Below are positions 10,619-22,654 of a DNA stretch of 64,000 bases, piece after piece. Under the pieces are notes generated by a model. It ran no database searches, was not told where the DNA came from, and saw nothing but the letters and a program-made list of their open reading frames with translations. A program made the position numbers and the translations under genes. This stretch comes from Imbricaverruca yamaguchii (Eukaryota; Arthropoda; Thecostraca; Neoverrucidae). The stretch lies in NCBI GenBank assembly GCA_034440575.1, contig JAOTOL010001310.1:310001-374000 (forward strand). Direction: 5' to 3'. Positions within the stretch are counted from its first letter, which is position 1, and each line of letters begins with the position of its first letter.

Positions 10619-12271
10619 TGCTAGATAACCCGTCAGGTTGTAGTGCTTAGCATTGGAGACTTATTTTGTTTTTAGGGGCATGGTATCTTGGGACAGTACC
10701 TACACAGTATTAGTGAGCTTATCGAGGGGGTGCGACTCCACCCCCCACCCCCTACCCAACCCACACACACTGGCTCGCGCAAGGGGGAGGAAGCACCCCA
10801 GTGCCCCATACATTCCGCCGCCCATGCTGTGCACAGCTGGCAGTGGATAATTGCGATCTTTCTTGACTGATGCGTCCCATACTACGTTGCGCCGCAGGTG
10901 ACTCCATCATGTGTGTCTGTTAACGGGGAATGCATTATTCCCTCCAATTACTACCGTAAATGGCACATGTGAGTACCGACTGCATTTTCCAATGGAAACA
11001 TGCAAGGCAGTCGGTAGTCTGGCGGCCGGAACTGCTGAGCCGAGTAGCACTTTGTGGTAACCGTGTCCATGTCTGCACATATCGGTTAGTCTAGTGACTG
11101 TTGGATACAGTAGATACGAACATCTTCATATAATATCACCAATACTTGTCTATCAGACTCGAAAATCTAAAACATTGGCGTTACATATAACACCCTTCGA
11201 CTTAGTCAGTTCGTTTCAAAATCCTGCATATCTTCTGTATTTTCAGGCACGGTGCATTGGAAGGTCTGGAAATGCTCAAAGAGACGAAACGCATACTATT
11301 CGCGAACTGAGCAAGACTTAATGACGAATATGCTATTTTCAAAATATCTGAGAGCCGGTGCTCGAAAAAAAAGCACACTGTTGTTTGACTTTGCAAACGC
11401 ACGATCCATGACTTGGTACCCTTTCTTTCAGGTCACACAAAACTCGGATACCCCATGAATGTTGGGATGGAATGGGATGCTACACTACTGCTGGCCAGGT
11501 CCCCTTGTGCTGCACAGGATGATCTTTATACAACAAAACCATGAATCCTCTCCAATTACTGGGATGACATTTGCTTTGGGATGCCCAAACAACTGCTGGG
11601 TGCTTAAATCTCATGGGGTGACCCTACAACAGCTGAAGTACTCGCTCAGCAGGTTTCAGTGATGTCCTACAACGTGTAGGATGTCCCTATGCAGGCTCTT
11701 GCAGTGAATCGGGTGGCACTCTGCAGATTGGGGGCTGGCTGGCTGTATTTTGGCAGCATGGGCGACAGAAAATATGTGGCGCTGCGCCTTCCCTTGCGCA
11801 AGCAAAGGGGCATCGCACCCCCTTGTTGATTTGATTAAAACGGCTTACTCTTCCTAGATGCCAGGTTTCCTAAAATAAAACAAATCTTCAAAGGTAAGCA
11901 CGGCATCGTTACACTTAACTTATACAGGTATTTATAGAATACATATTCGTACTTTTTCTGGTCACTTCTCCAGAACGAATAACGCTTCAAAGATAATTAT
12001 TGCTCGGGTACACAGTACGCTTTGCTAGGCATGACTGCTGAAATTCACTTGTGATTTTGTTTGCGACATTTGAAGCGAAAACTGCAGTCACTTCACTCGG
12101 ATAGCTTTACCCAGCGGCAGATCCAGTGGAGCCTATGTTTACATGCTAACTGGGGACGAACATTTTGCTAACCATCTAAAAATTCAATAAATTAGGGTTA
12201 AATACACACATCCCGAACAAATTCCTCGTTTTCTGTACGTTTTGCCATCATCATTTCCCCTGTTCAAATGT
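10619..12271. other. No recognisable gene
   Basis: Contains a CA/C-rich stretch at 10736-10800 and scattered short ORFs, none with a recognisable domain or a second copy in the window. Confidence 0.4.
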
Positions 12272-12279
12272 ATTAAAGC

Positions 12280-13763
12280 CAGGGATGCGGAGCCGGACCC
12301 GGAGCCGCCGGAGCCGGAACATTTTGCCCGGAGCCGGAGCCGGAGCCGCCGGGATATTTTACTCGGAGCCGGAGTCGGAGCCGGAGCCGTCAAAAGCAGG
12401 GCGGCTCCGACTCCGAAAGACTTGTAGATGAAACAAAGTTAGCATACGTGAAATGAACACATTATACCTAGTATGGTATGGTATAGTATGAAAACGCATT
12501 TTTTAAGCCAAAATGTTTAAATACGAGCAACATGTGAAAATATCATCAAATACTGGTAGAATAACCAATAACCATATTCTAGCCTCAGTATTCGATGGAA
12601 TAGTTCCATGTTTAGTTTAGTTAAGTTCATTGTTTCCATCATCAACGGGTTGTTGTACTTTATTAGAGACAGGGACGAGTAGCCTAGGGGTAAGTAGCTC
12701 GTCTCACAATCGAAAGGTTGTGGGTTCGAGTCCCACCTGACGCTACTCTTCGCCCGCGACCAATCGGCGTGAGAGATTGGCGACGCTCCATGACTCAACG
12801 GTCGATGTGTCGTAAAACCAATTACCAACCAACAAACATTATTAGAGACGAGGTCAAACATTACGATTTACAACAATGGTGATCCTTGGACCGTTCACGG
12901 GATGGGGAGTGTTGTTGTTTCGAGTCTCCCCTCTTCTGATTTCCCCAATACGGCAGGAAGCGAGGGTCACTTTATGAGGGCATAACACCGAAAAGTGATT
13001 TGGGCTGGGGCAGGGGTTTATCTAAAGATAGATACAGGGTTTTATGGGAAAATTGCTTAAAATTGTCTGAAGTTTGCGCCTCTGAGTGGTCGCGACTAAC
13101 TTCTTTACATCCCCTAGCTCTTATTTAATCCGTCTCCCGTCTCGGGGGCGTCTTCAACTGCCCCCTCAGGTTTTTTTTCGGGGATAGCGGACGAACGGCG
13201 CGCGGCAGCGCGCCCAAATTTGGCATACATTTTCCCACATCAATTTGACATGCTGATTCAAAATTTTTAGGTCAGGTCATCTAGGATCAAGGAGTTAGTC
13301 AAGGACAAGTGAGGTCACCCACAAAAAAGTTCAACCAGTCGTCCCGCTTTAACGGATACAGATATTTTAATTAAATTTTCAGAGTTCGCTTATCTTTACG
13401 GATGCAGCAAAATTTGATTGAGCAAATTTTGCGGGATTTTTTTTAGGGTGGACCCGGAGCCTACTCGTCGAGCACTTTATGATGACACCTCTTTCGCTTT
13501 CGTGCGATGCTTAGTTTGGATTTTAGAAGGGCTCTTCAACCGCCCCCCCCCCCTCCCCCAGAGATGGGGGTGGGAGGATTTGTCCGGAAAGACGGTGCGG
13601 GTTAATGGATCGATCACGTATGGAATTTACTGAGCCGGAGCCAGAGCCGGAGCCGGTACATTTTGCCCGGAGCCGGAATCGGAGCCGGAGCCGCAGGGGT
13701 ATTTTACTCGGAGCCAGAACCGGAGCCGGAGCCGTCCAAAATTTTCCCGGCTCCGCATCCCTG
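12280..13763. mobile_element. hAT-type MITE, 1,484 bp, with perfect 8-bp TSD
   Basis: The termini are a perfect 17-bp inverted repeat CAGGGATGCGGAGCCGG at 12280-12296 and 13747-13763. Flanking ATTAAAGC occurs at 12272-12279 and 13764-13771, an exact 8-bp duplication diagnostic of hAT insertion. Both subterminal regions (12290-12410 and 13625-13745) are dense in GGAGCC hexamers and share the blocks CATTTTGCCCGGAGCC and TATTTTACTCGGAGCC. No transposase ORF is present. A SINE (12671-12838) inserted later. Confidence 0.93.
12671..12838 (+). mobile_element. tRNA-derived SINE, 168 bp, nested in the MITE
   Basis: Box A-like GTAGCCTAGGGGTAAGTAGC and box B GGTTCGAGTCC near 12721 mark a tRNA head. The body then reads CGCCCGCGACCAATCGGCGT and ends near CCAATTACCAACCAACAAA. 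It is flanked by TTATTAGAGAC at 12660-12670 and 12839-12849. A second copy lies at 41555-41719 on the other strand. It is a SINE, not a tRNA gene. Confidence 0.92.
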
Positions 13764-13771
13764 ATTAAAGC

Positions 13772-14792
13772 ATACCTTGGGATCTAGAGGTCACTTGCAC
13801 TAAGGGTACGTTCTTCCGAGGGCGTAGCCAAGAATTTCCTAGTGGAGGCTCGACAAAAAAAGATGTCAAGAAAGGGGAAGCGTTCGGCGAAACGAAAATT
13901 TATGGTTTGCGTTTTGAAAAATCACAAAATGTCTTTCTTGCTCTAGTGTATTTTGTTTGTTAAGGGAGAGGGCAGTGCCTAGCAAGCAAACAAGAGTGAT
14001 GTGAACAGTGAAAAAGATTTCAGCATGGATGCCTAGCAAACAAGATTACCCGTGGATGTGGTTCTGCGTCCTCCAGAATGGCGTTCCCACAGGAACGGTC
14101 GCTTACAGCTTATCTTCCTCTCTTCAGCTAAGGTAAATTTTAGGTAAATTTCGCTGGTAAATTTTAGCCTCTGTGAGATTTGAGCTCACCTGATATTTTT
14201 TTTCTCAATTGATGGTGCTCCCCCATGGAGATGGTGCCTGGTCCAGCAGACGAATGCTCTTAATTTAATTGCATTGGCATGCCATTGCGTCTGCCAATTA
14301 TCTAGTCATTTGCTTTTGCGAACATGCTTAGGATCGTAAAGCCTTGATCCTTGGAGTCATGATATGAAGATAATTCCCTTCCTCGTTGAAAATAATTCCC
14401 TTCGACAGTCGTCTTCTCGATCTGACTAGACGAGATAACTGCCTGGAAGCAATGATACGGCAAAGGTGTGTCGAGTATGAGAGACATGCCTTTTTGCGTT
14501 ATTCAGCTACACCAATGATTACTTTTGGCCAATGGCCACGCTAGGCTAGTCATTATACTGTGCTGCGGTGTGTGCCTAAATTTTCATGGTGGCGCTCGCT
14601 TGGCCCGGGAAGGCATTTACATTCTGGAGCGGCACCCAGAAGGGTGCCTGTACTAGTACTGTCAAGCAAGACGCCAGTGTTCTAGGAGGGCGCCCACATT
14701 TGCATCAAGGATGTTAACTGTCTGAAACGGCGCCTTCAATTTCAACAGAAGCATTACCTGACCCCTGTAAGCGTCTGACTGCAATAATACCG
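13772..14792. other. No gene; right part holds diverged units of repeat B
   Basis: 13772-14580 has no recognisable content. From about 14600 the sequence shows degenerate units like those of repeat B (GGTGCCTGTACT, GGGCGCCCACATTTGC, GGCGCCTTCAATTTC), suggesting an older extension of that array. Confidence 0.4.
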
Positions 14793-15206
14793 GTCGGCCC
14801 ATGCGAGTACCTGCATTCTCAAAGCATCCATCCGCCCAAAATGATGCCTTTCTTGTCGGGAGAGAAGCATATCATGTAGCCAATTATGGTCCTGATATTA
14901 CAAAGAGTTGTAACCACATCGCCCAGAAAGGTGCCTACATTTCCAAGGCACACAGCTGTCCGAAAAAAACCTGTATTAGGTGAGATGGGTGCCGGACGGC
15001 GACTGACGGATATCTTTTCCATCTTTCTTACTATTTTGCAGATTTTAGCTTGGTGGATCAACTCGATCGAATGCTGATTCGACTAGGACGCTTGCCTACC
15101 CACGTAACATGCTATCCGAGATTCCGCTCCCCTTGTCGATGGTTGAGTTGATGTCCTGGGTTAATAGTATGCTCATTGTCGAGGACGCCATGTCGCCCAT
15201 AACATG
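14793..15206 (+). repeat. Dispersed direct repeat B, copy 2
   Basis: Partner of 10190-10618 in the same orientation, sharing the GTACCTGCATTCTC start, ACACAGCTGTCCG and the GTCCTGGGTTAATAG end. Repeat order is A-B on the left and B-A on the right, although each pair is in direct orientation. Confidence 0.65.
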
Positions 15207-15917
15207 AATCTTGATGACGCGCCGACGGCCCGTTTATCGTCCTGTGGTGAGATGATAACCCTTCTAGTCAAGGTTAAAATTGCTATCGAGATGACTCCTG
15301 TGATTCGCTCACCTCGACGGTTTCTCCACGGTATCGAAGATCAATGACCTAGCTTGCCAGGTGACCTTTGTGGAGTTAGGAGTAATCTTATGAATATGCA
15401 CCTAAGACTGAACTAGGCGTCTAATCTTGCCCCTGGGCATTACAGAAAGAATGCCTTCTGCCACTATTAAAGAAGTGTCAAAATTATGTAAACCTCACCT
15501 AGCACCATAACTGTTCGTAGAAATTTGCAAATCACACATAACTAGTACCCGTGGTATTGAGAATTACTGGTGAACACATTCAGCGCGTACATCTACATCT
15601 AAGGCAAAAATTATATTCGTACGTCAGCCCACCTCCCCTCCCTTGTCCAACCCCTGAGTCGTAGCTGTGTGGAAGACGCTGGATAAAATATGGGCCTTAA
15701 TGACACGTGCATGGCTTGGATTGGATGCTGCATGCGGTGGCACGACAGTAAAGTCTGACCTCTCCGTGCTCGTGGTTGCTGCCATGGGTGTAATATCTGG
15801 GGGCTGGGGGAGGACATGTCCCTCCCAAGTTGTGAAAAGTGGCGATTTTCCACCTGAATTTATTTCGTGTCCCTCCAAAACCTACAAAGCCAGGGGTGTG
15901 GTGTTGTATACTTTTCG
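15207..15917. other. No recognisable gene; ends in a hAT-like terminus motif
   Basis: No coding domain is seen. At 15892 the sequence CAGGGGTGTGGTGTTGTATA, followed by GGGGCATGTGCCCC, resembles MITE ends also seen near 19028 and, reversed, near 30490 and 30832. I could not pair it with an opposite end. Confidence 0.4.
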
Positions 15918-16459
15918 AGGGGCATGTGCCCCCTCAATGTTCAATTTTGCTCCTTCAATAGTACAAATTCCCTTCAATATGAAGTGGAAATGGGCATGCA
16001 GCGAAAACAATAGAACTGTGGGCTGCGATCGGAGTGGGAGCGCGGACAGCTCAGGCGATGGTCCCATTGATGGCCCCTCCGATGGTCTCGCCGATGGCCC
16101 CACCGATGGCTCTGGAACTCGTGACATCCGTCGGTTCACTCCGGTGACCTGCCACTCAGGACGGTTTCCAGGCGACTGACCACCACCGACAACGTCGCGA
16201 TAAGACCACGTAGTTTGGATAGCGTACTGGTATCCGGAGACACTTCGCCGACTGGCACCGTCTGCGCTGCTGAGCATCCTGCCGCCATTTACACCAGACC
16301 TGAAACGAAGGATTGCAAGAATCTTCCAGCTGCGGTAGCCAGTTGATACAGAGGAGCTTCCTCTGACGGCAGCGATAATGCTGCCGAAGCCTGCGGCAGC
16401 CGTTGAATAAATAGTCGTTCATCAACTGACGGACGTGTGCGGCATCCCTTGTTGTGCCC
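15918..16459 (+). repeat. Dispersed direct repeat A, copy 2
   Basis: Partner of 9204-9735. It contains a clearer run of 12-bp units (GATGGTCCCATT, GATGGCCCCTCC, GATGGTCTCGCC, GATGGCCCCACC at about 16056-16110). These happen to translate as a DGPx tetrapeptide repeat in an ORF at 15667-16179; I treat that as repeat-driven, not as a gene. Confidence 0.7.
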
Positions 16460-16469
16460 AGTTGATAGC

Positions 16470-17690
16470 TCCAAAATGTCGGACCGGGCCCCTGAAAATA
16501 CCGTTGGGCCTCCAAAATTCGCGCCGGGACCCCGAGAGGTGGCGTCAGTTCCCCATGATATCACGCTAAGGTTTTACAAGGTCGGATCGAGCCCTTGTAA
16601 ACCACGCTGCGGGCCAAATAGTTTCTCCGGGAACCGGAATATGACACTGAGCCCAAAATAGACTGGCTGGACTTGAAAAAGACTGGCCGGGCCCTCAAAA
16701 TCACACTGGGTCCCAAGAGGTCGGGCCGGGGGCCCTGATAATCGCTCTGGGGGCGCAAAAAGTTGCACCCGGGCCCCCTGAAAACCACGCCGAGGGGAGA
16801 AAAAGTCATGCTGTGGTCCTCGAAAATCACGATGGGGCCGCAGAAAGAGGGACTGGGCCGCTGAAGATCACGGGCTGACTCAAAAGTTCGCGCCCGCGCC
16901 CAGAAAATCACGTTGGGGATCGAAAAAGTCGTACCGTGGTTCTTTAAAATCACGACGGGGACTAAAAACATTAGACCGTGGCCACTGAAAATAACGCTGA
17001 GCTTGAAGATACAAAAACAAAAAATAGTGCGAAAGTAGGAAAGATAAAAGTACAACTCGCTCCGATAATTAGCACTAAGTCCCCCCCCCCCCAAAAAAAA
17101 ACCGCCTTGGATCCAAAATTCCTGTCGGTATATATCCTGGTCGGGGCTTCAAAAATTAACCTCGGGGCTCCTAAAAATTGGCGTCGGCGGTCCCAGCTAA
17201 GCACAGCGCGGCCCCAAAATCGCATGGAAACCCGGCAAGGATCAAGCCAGAGCACTTAAAAATAGAAATTACGAAAAATAAATGCTCGAGCCAGGAAAAT
17301 CGTTCCTTAGCTCAAATATACCACCAGATCCCTTAACAAATCACATACGACACCTGAAAACGTACCGGAGCTCGAAATATCGCTGCGGGAGACGATACAA
17401 AAATGTCACTGGGGCCCGGAGAATCCGGCCGTGGTGGTTCGAACTTTACATAATTTAGATCAACCAAAAATTGCGTGGAGCCCAGAAAACTGGCGTCGGA
17501 TTCCCCGGAACCACGCGCCTGGGCTCGAAAAGTCGCGACAGGACCTCGATGAATTATACTGGAGCCCTCAATATCGTGCTGAGATCCCACAAATATGAGC
17601 GAGGAACCCAGAATAAACACAGGCGTATCCTAAGAGCACAACTGAAGAACGAAAATACGCGTGGTCCTCCAAAGCGCACCGACTGTGGTA
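16470..17690. repeat. Decayed tandem array with about 21-bp period
   Basis: A unit close to CTGGGGCCCTGAAAATCACG recurs through the segment. Successive AATCACG-type blocks end at 16831, 16872, 16912, 16954 and 16996, every 40-42 bp, with an alternate block AAAAAGTCG between them. So it is an alternating pair of roughly 21-bp half-units. Mutation has blurred the array. Because 21 is divisible by three, the minus strand stays open for 177 codons (16561-17094) with a heptad-like VIFxGPx pattern. I see no reason to call that a gene. Confidence 0.75.
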
Positions 17691-17699
17691 AAAAGCGGC

Positions 17700-20045
17700 A
17701 AGGCCATCAAAACCATACACATGTTTTTAAAAAAAAAATATACACGAACACCGTACAATTCTATCAGCATGCTACTCTCGATCTGCCACACACCAGATCA
17801 AATAATGTTCAATCGGCAATCATTCGTCCTTTCTGTTCCTCATCCATTTCAGCATCAATCATGAGACTTCTTTCGCCATGGACCAGCAAGTAAGCTACGT
17901 TCTTGCTTATACTTTCTCTTCATGAACATCGGTGACATTTACAACGGGAGACATCTTAGAGACGTATAGTACTATATCATGGAAACTAGATCATGCCAGA
18001 TACTCATTATTGAAGTTGTAATTAGCTTGTACCCCTCCCATACACACATGGCAGAAGTTGAAGACATTTTGTTTGAACAGTAATGGGTATTAATGGTTTC
18101 ACATGCACCAGGAAAATAAACCCATTATTGCAAAACAATCCATCAATCGTGCAAAAGTTACAAGTTCAGAGTGAAGTGTTACTTTGAAAGTACTTATACT
18201 GAGATAATAGTTATTTTTCAGTTCCACATGTTGCTCTCAGGCATGCTTGCTTGCTACTGTGTGCATGCCAAGGTCAGATATCAAGGTCCAAGGTTACATT
18301 TAAGTGTTTTGAAGTTCCCACGTTCCGTCGCTATGACATAAATTTGCATCAAGTTGGTTTCATTCCACGTAGTTTGTTGTGCGGAATGAGAAAGCTACGC
18401 AATCGAACTAATTTCGAAGGTCACAGATGAAGCCCAGTTCTTCTGTCACCACACGTTTTCTTTCTCGCCAAACCCCACTTAAATCTGATATCAAACAATG
18501 GCCCGTGGTTAGCCTGGAGTAGCATTCGAAACCAGCTATGTCAATGACAGTCTTGAAGGTAAAACGTCAGTTTGCATATTTCGCATTCATCGCGATTCCT
18601 TGCTATGACTTCAATTTAATAAGGAAGAAAAAAAAGTTAGTATCATTCTACGTGGCTTGTCGAATGGTATCAGAACGTTAAGAAATTCAAATACTTTTGA
18701 AGGTTTCGAATTTCCGGTGTGTGTACAATGCTCGAGTAATTTATAGCAGTAGGAGGAGCATGTCTCTTTGTTTTCAGCCATTGTGATAAGTCGCTTGACA
18801 AGGATTTCCCTAAGTTGGGGTCCGACCAATACAAATGTGATGAAAAGGGAGAACCTTCGACGAATCTCGCGCGTCGAAAATGTATGGTTTGCGTAGTGAC
18901 TTTCTCCCAAATTTCTAGTTTCATCCATTGTGTTTTTTTTGTAGAAGGGGACGGGAGGGGTGGGGAGCTCCTTGGTTGCGCCTTTGATTGTGATAACAAA
19001 CACTCATATCCTATTTGACTGGTAGCCAGCGTTTTTTTGTATACTATTGTGGGTGCGAGTGTCCCCTTAATGTTGACCTTGACCCCCAATAATTTCAACT
19101 TTTAACATGGAACTCCATGGAGTGTACCCCTCCGAATCAATTTTGATCCGTTCATTGCCGTCATGTAATGACGGTAACGAACAGATTCATTTTAAAGCCC
19201 GATTAATTTTAAATAATCGACACCCGTGCTAGTGGCTCCTCGAAGAAATGCGTGATAACCTACTTGGAGGACATTTCATTACTGACATTTAATTGGCATT
19301 GGGATATTGCTGTTCGGGACATTTCAATATTCCAACCTTTTTTTAAATCGTTCGCTTTTTTTCGCCGGATGGTTCAACGGTTGTAAAGTATACAAGAGAA
19401 GCTACACGTAAATGAAAACAATTTCTTAACCAGTCGGATTTCACAACCGCGAGATAACAATGTTGTAATCAGCGCTAGATCTAGGAATTGCCACTTGTCA
19501 GCATGGGGAGCAGCACTTGTCCATGGAAGAGCGCCATTTCTTCGGAAAGGAACACTGCGAAAGCGCCTCTGGCTGAAAAAAAAATGGATGGGGAGGAGGG
19601 GCCGGTGCACTATGCCAACCGGGAGGGTCGCCTTTCCTTTCAAAGGGGCGCCTCCAGTGGAAAACAAAATCATAGGGCTGTTCGAACAACTGGATTTTCT
19701 ATTACACGTTTAAACACGTTTAAAATTATTACAGGATTGCTCAATGGTGATTGTGAAATTGGGCCCAGCATATGCCGCACAAAGTTAGGTGCAGGGGAAT
19801 TGGATGTATGTTAAGCCTGTTTTCACCTAAGAGGGCCTGGAGCTCATAGGGTGAGACAGACTGATTACTTGTACACATATTCCGAATTGTCGATCTTTCG
19901 GGCACAATTCAATCGCGTCAGAATTTTTATCAGGTGAATTTAAATCATTGATATTTTGAGATGTTCTGACGAATCGCACCTGTCTCAAATTACCACAAGC
20001 GTGGGGTAAGTTGATCCTATTGGTGGAAAATGTTGATCAGAATCA

Positions 20046-20049
<4 letters not shown>
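17700..20049. other. No recognisable gene
   Basis: Long stretch with only short overlapping ORFs. At 19028 CAGCGTTTTTTTGTATAC followed by TGTCCCCTTAATGTTGACC resembles the terminus motif near 15892. TTGACCTTGACCC-like text follows. Nothing else is supportable. Confidence 0.4.
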
Positions 20050-20122
<73 letters not shown>

Positions 20123-20131
20123 CTGTAATGA
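20050..20131. repeat. (TA)n microsatellite
   Basis: About 80 bp of nearly pure TA dinucleotides with one TG interruption near 20114. Confidence 0.97.
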
Positions 20132-20344
20132 TTACTTGTGATTGCTACTTTTAGCGCTGCGGGCTTTTTTGTGATATTATGTTTTGTTACCTGATGTGTT
20201 CTGGTGGAAAAACAAAGAAGCGAGATGAAGAACTTTTTTTCAGCACATGCTGAAAATGTTGCTTTTCTTCTCGCTTTTCAATCGATCGAAGAATCGATCG
20301 AAATCAAAATAAATTTTCTTTAATTGAAGTTGTCATTTTTTGTG

Positions 20345-20845
20345 CTTTAACGCAGAGTTTGGACAAGGGTTGGGTCTGGTTAGGTTAGGTTTGTGAAGTG
20401 GAAAAATGTTTCAATTTTTTTTCTTTTTTTTCAAAATGAATTTGAAAACGAATTTCTCTCCAAAAGTAGCCTATATTTTTATAGGTTGGGTTAGGTTTTT
20501 TTACTTAGAATATTATCAGAACATAAATTGCTTTAGCTTCTCTAATATCATTTTTTCTCCAAATGTAGGTTAGACAAGGGTTGGTGTTTCGTTATGCTCC
20601 ATTTCTTTTAGTTTAAAGCATTCATTTTTATATTACCGAACTCAAAGCCATTTTTGGTGTTATTTTGCTCACTACCTGAAAAGCAAACATTTGAAGAGAA
20701 CATGAGTGGTCCCATCATCTTAGTAACATTCATAAACATTGCATTGGAATGCTAGAGTCCAATAATTCGTAAAGCATCTTAACACACACCTTTACCGGAT
20801 ATTGTTCTTCACAACTTCTACATGAGAATATCAATTTGTAGTGAA
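20345..20845 (+). repeat. GGTTAGG-bearing dispersed repeat, copy 1
   Basis: Begins with GGTTAGGTTAGGTTTG near 20379 and ends near TTAACACACACCTTTACC. It shares the block with AAAGCCATTTTTGGTG, GCTCACTACCTGAAAAG, AGTGGTCC and ATTCATAAACATTGCATTG with 26850-27056, 54370-54550 and, inverted, 26267-26400 and 56050-56220. The GGTTAGG motif is telomere-like in many arthropods but here is part of an interspersed repeat. Confidence 0.65.
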
Positions 20846-21431
20846 TATTGTGCACTTCCTCACCGACCAATTTATTGTCAGACATCCATTCACTGCCAGT
20901 GAACATCAAACGGAGAAGAAAGATAAAAAATTATGGAGGATAATCTTGAATGCTAAATGTACATGAAGATCCTCTTTCCAAACCTGGTCCTATGGCCACT
21001 AAAAGTTATGCCCAATATCATTAAATTAAATGAATGAAAATGTCTTGGACATTTCCCTCTAACATCTGACATATTTAATCAGTGGCATAACTAACAAACC
21101 TCAAATCGATGACCGACTGCGCCAAAAGTAACCGTCCTTCCATGTCTTGCGAAAAGGCGCCTTTTTAGCGTTCATGGCTCGCAACGATTCAAACTCAATG
21201 GGTTGAGACTACTATAATGCCATAGCGCCAATCAGCAATGGAGGGAAGACAGTCTCGCACGGCCACAGAGTGCGTCCACAGTTTTCGTAAAGGTATTTTT
21301 TATAAATGCTTCATGCGTTGCACATTGTGTCACCCAGGCATTGCCACAATACGCATGCAGCACGCGCTGAGCTCATTGCGTGGCACGGTTCACAGCGCGT
21401 TGTGTTACGGAGCTGGGCCCTGACTGGGCCT
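20846..21431. other. Unassigned; small repeat shared with 26030-26095
   Basis: The block ACAGTCTCGCACGGCCACA ... GTGCGTCCACAGTTT at 21248-21284 recurs at about 26048-26093. Otherwise there is nothing recognisable. Confidence 0.4.
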
Positions 21432-21460
21432 CGACTGAGCGCCAGCTGGGCGCTCAGTCG
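21432..21460. other. Perfect 12-bp-stem hairpin
   Basis: CGACTGAGCGCC (21432-21443) and GGCGCTCAGTCG (21449-21460) are exact reverse complements around a 5-nt loop AGCTG. It sits in a GGGCC-rich segment (21410-21610) with degenerate TTGGGCCCC units. Role unknown. Confidence 0.8.
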
Positions 21461-21913
21461 GGTATCGCAGATTGGTATCGCAGCGAAATACGAGGTCGAT
21501 ATAAGCGCGCGATGATGGATTAGGGCCGCGTTGGGCCCCGGTTGGGCTGCCGATTACGCCAGCGTCCCATGTTTTATCGGCGGGGGCCGTGCTGGGCCCC
21601 TGCCGGTGTCCCCAGTCGCGTACTGTACCCGGTAAATGTTTGCCAAGCATTGACGTTTAAAGCTACCTAAGTATCACCCATTGACTCAAGATACAAAAAT
21701 GCCACACCATTCGCGAGATTTCATGACGTGCAATACGCTTGTTTTTGTTACATGTCGTTAATTCTCCATTTTGAAATGCTAAGGAGGCCTTAGCAACCCC
21801 AGCCCACTTGTACACTGATGAGGGTGGCAAGGTACCGTGAGCATGGGAGGATTGAGGAGGCAGAATATTCCCCATAGACATGTAATTAGAAACGAGCCAA
21901 CCAATTTAAGGCT

Positions 21914-22265
21914 CAAACATGTGCTCGACTCGATTTGAATCGAGAATCGACTGATGAATCAATCGTTTTTGGATGAGCCGCGAGTTGAATCGATTATTTT
22001 CCCCAACATATATCTTGAGTTGTGAGTTGGATCACATCTTTCTAATAAGTAAAAAAAATGAGTCGAATCATGAGTCACTCATTCCAATATCGTGTGAGGG
22101 CAGTGCACACTGAATCATATGGCTCATGAGTATAATACCACTGAGTCGGATCTGAATCGATTCAAATTTCTGTCAGTTTATTTGGGTCGCGAGTCGAATC
22201 AGATCTGAAGATCTATGAGTCATATGTTAGTCGACTCAAACAATTTCGAGTCGCGTACAAGTCTG
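21914..22265. mobile_element. Small hAT-type MITE, 352 bp
   Basis: Left end CAAACATGTGCTCGACTCGA and right end (reverse complement) CAGACTTGTACGCGACTCGA agree at 16 of 20 positions. Flanks TTAAGGCT (21906-21913) and TTAAGGGT (22266-22273) match at 7 of 8, fitting a hAT duplication. The interior is filled with degenerate GAGTCGAATC and GAATCGATTC motifs in both orientations. No ORF of note. Confidence 0.72.
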
Positions 22266-22654
22266 TTAAGGGTACACGATGAGGAACTTAGCCACATCGG
22301 ACTCACCTATGCTCTCCTTAAATTCAGAGCTGAGAATACATAATGCGTGGCTGTCTGTCTGTAACTGGTCCAGGAATTGTAATCGTAGGGAGGGGGCACT
22401 TGTCTGGGAGGCGCGAATTCTTCGGAAGGCTACTGTTGCGAAAGTACTGGCTGGATGACAAATTCGAAGGGGCGCACACGAACTTTCTCGGAGGAAGACT
22501 TTTTTCCGGCTGGAGGGACGCCAGCTTCCGTGGCCAGGGGAGGTAGGAGCTCATATCCAAGTCCCTCTCCATTCTCCAGATCTGCCACTGTAATTGGTGA
22601 TCACATCAAACCTTCGAGACAGGCCTGAATAAACATTTATAATTTCGTCCAGGG
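22266..22654. other. Unassigned
   Basis: Short overlapping ORFs only; nothing recognisable. Confidence 0.4.

Noticed and set aside
16561..17094. 177-codon minus-strand ORF
   Set aside because: Lies wholly in the 21-bp array; openness follows from a period divisible by three.
20379..20395. Interstitial telomere tract
   Set aside because: Only two or three GGTTAGG words, and they recur within an interspersed repeat.
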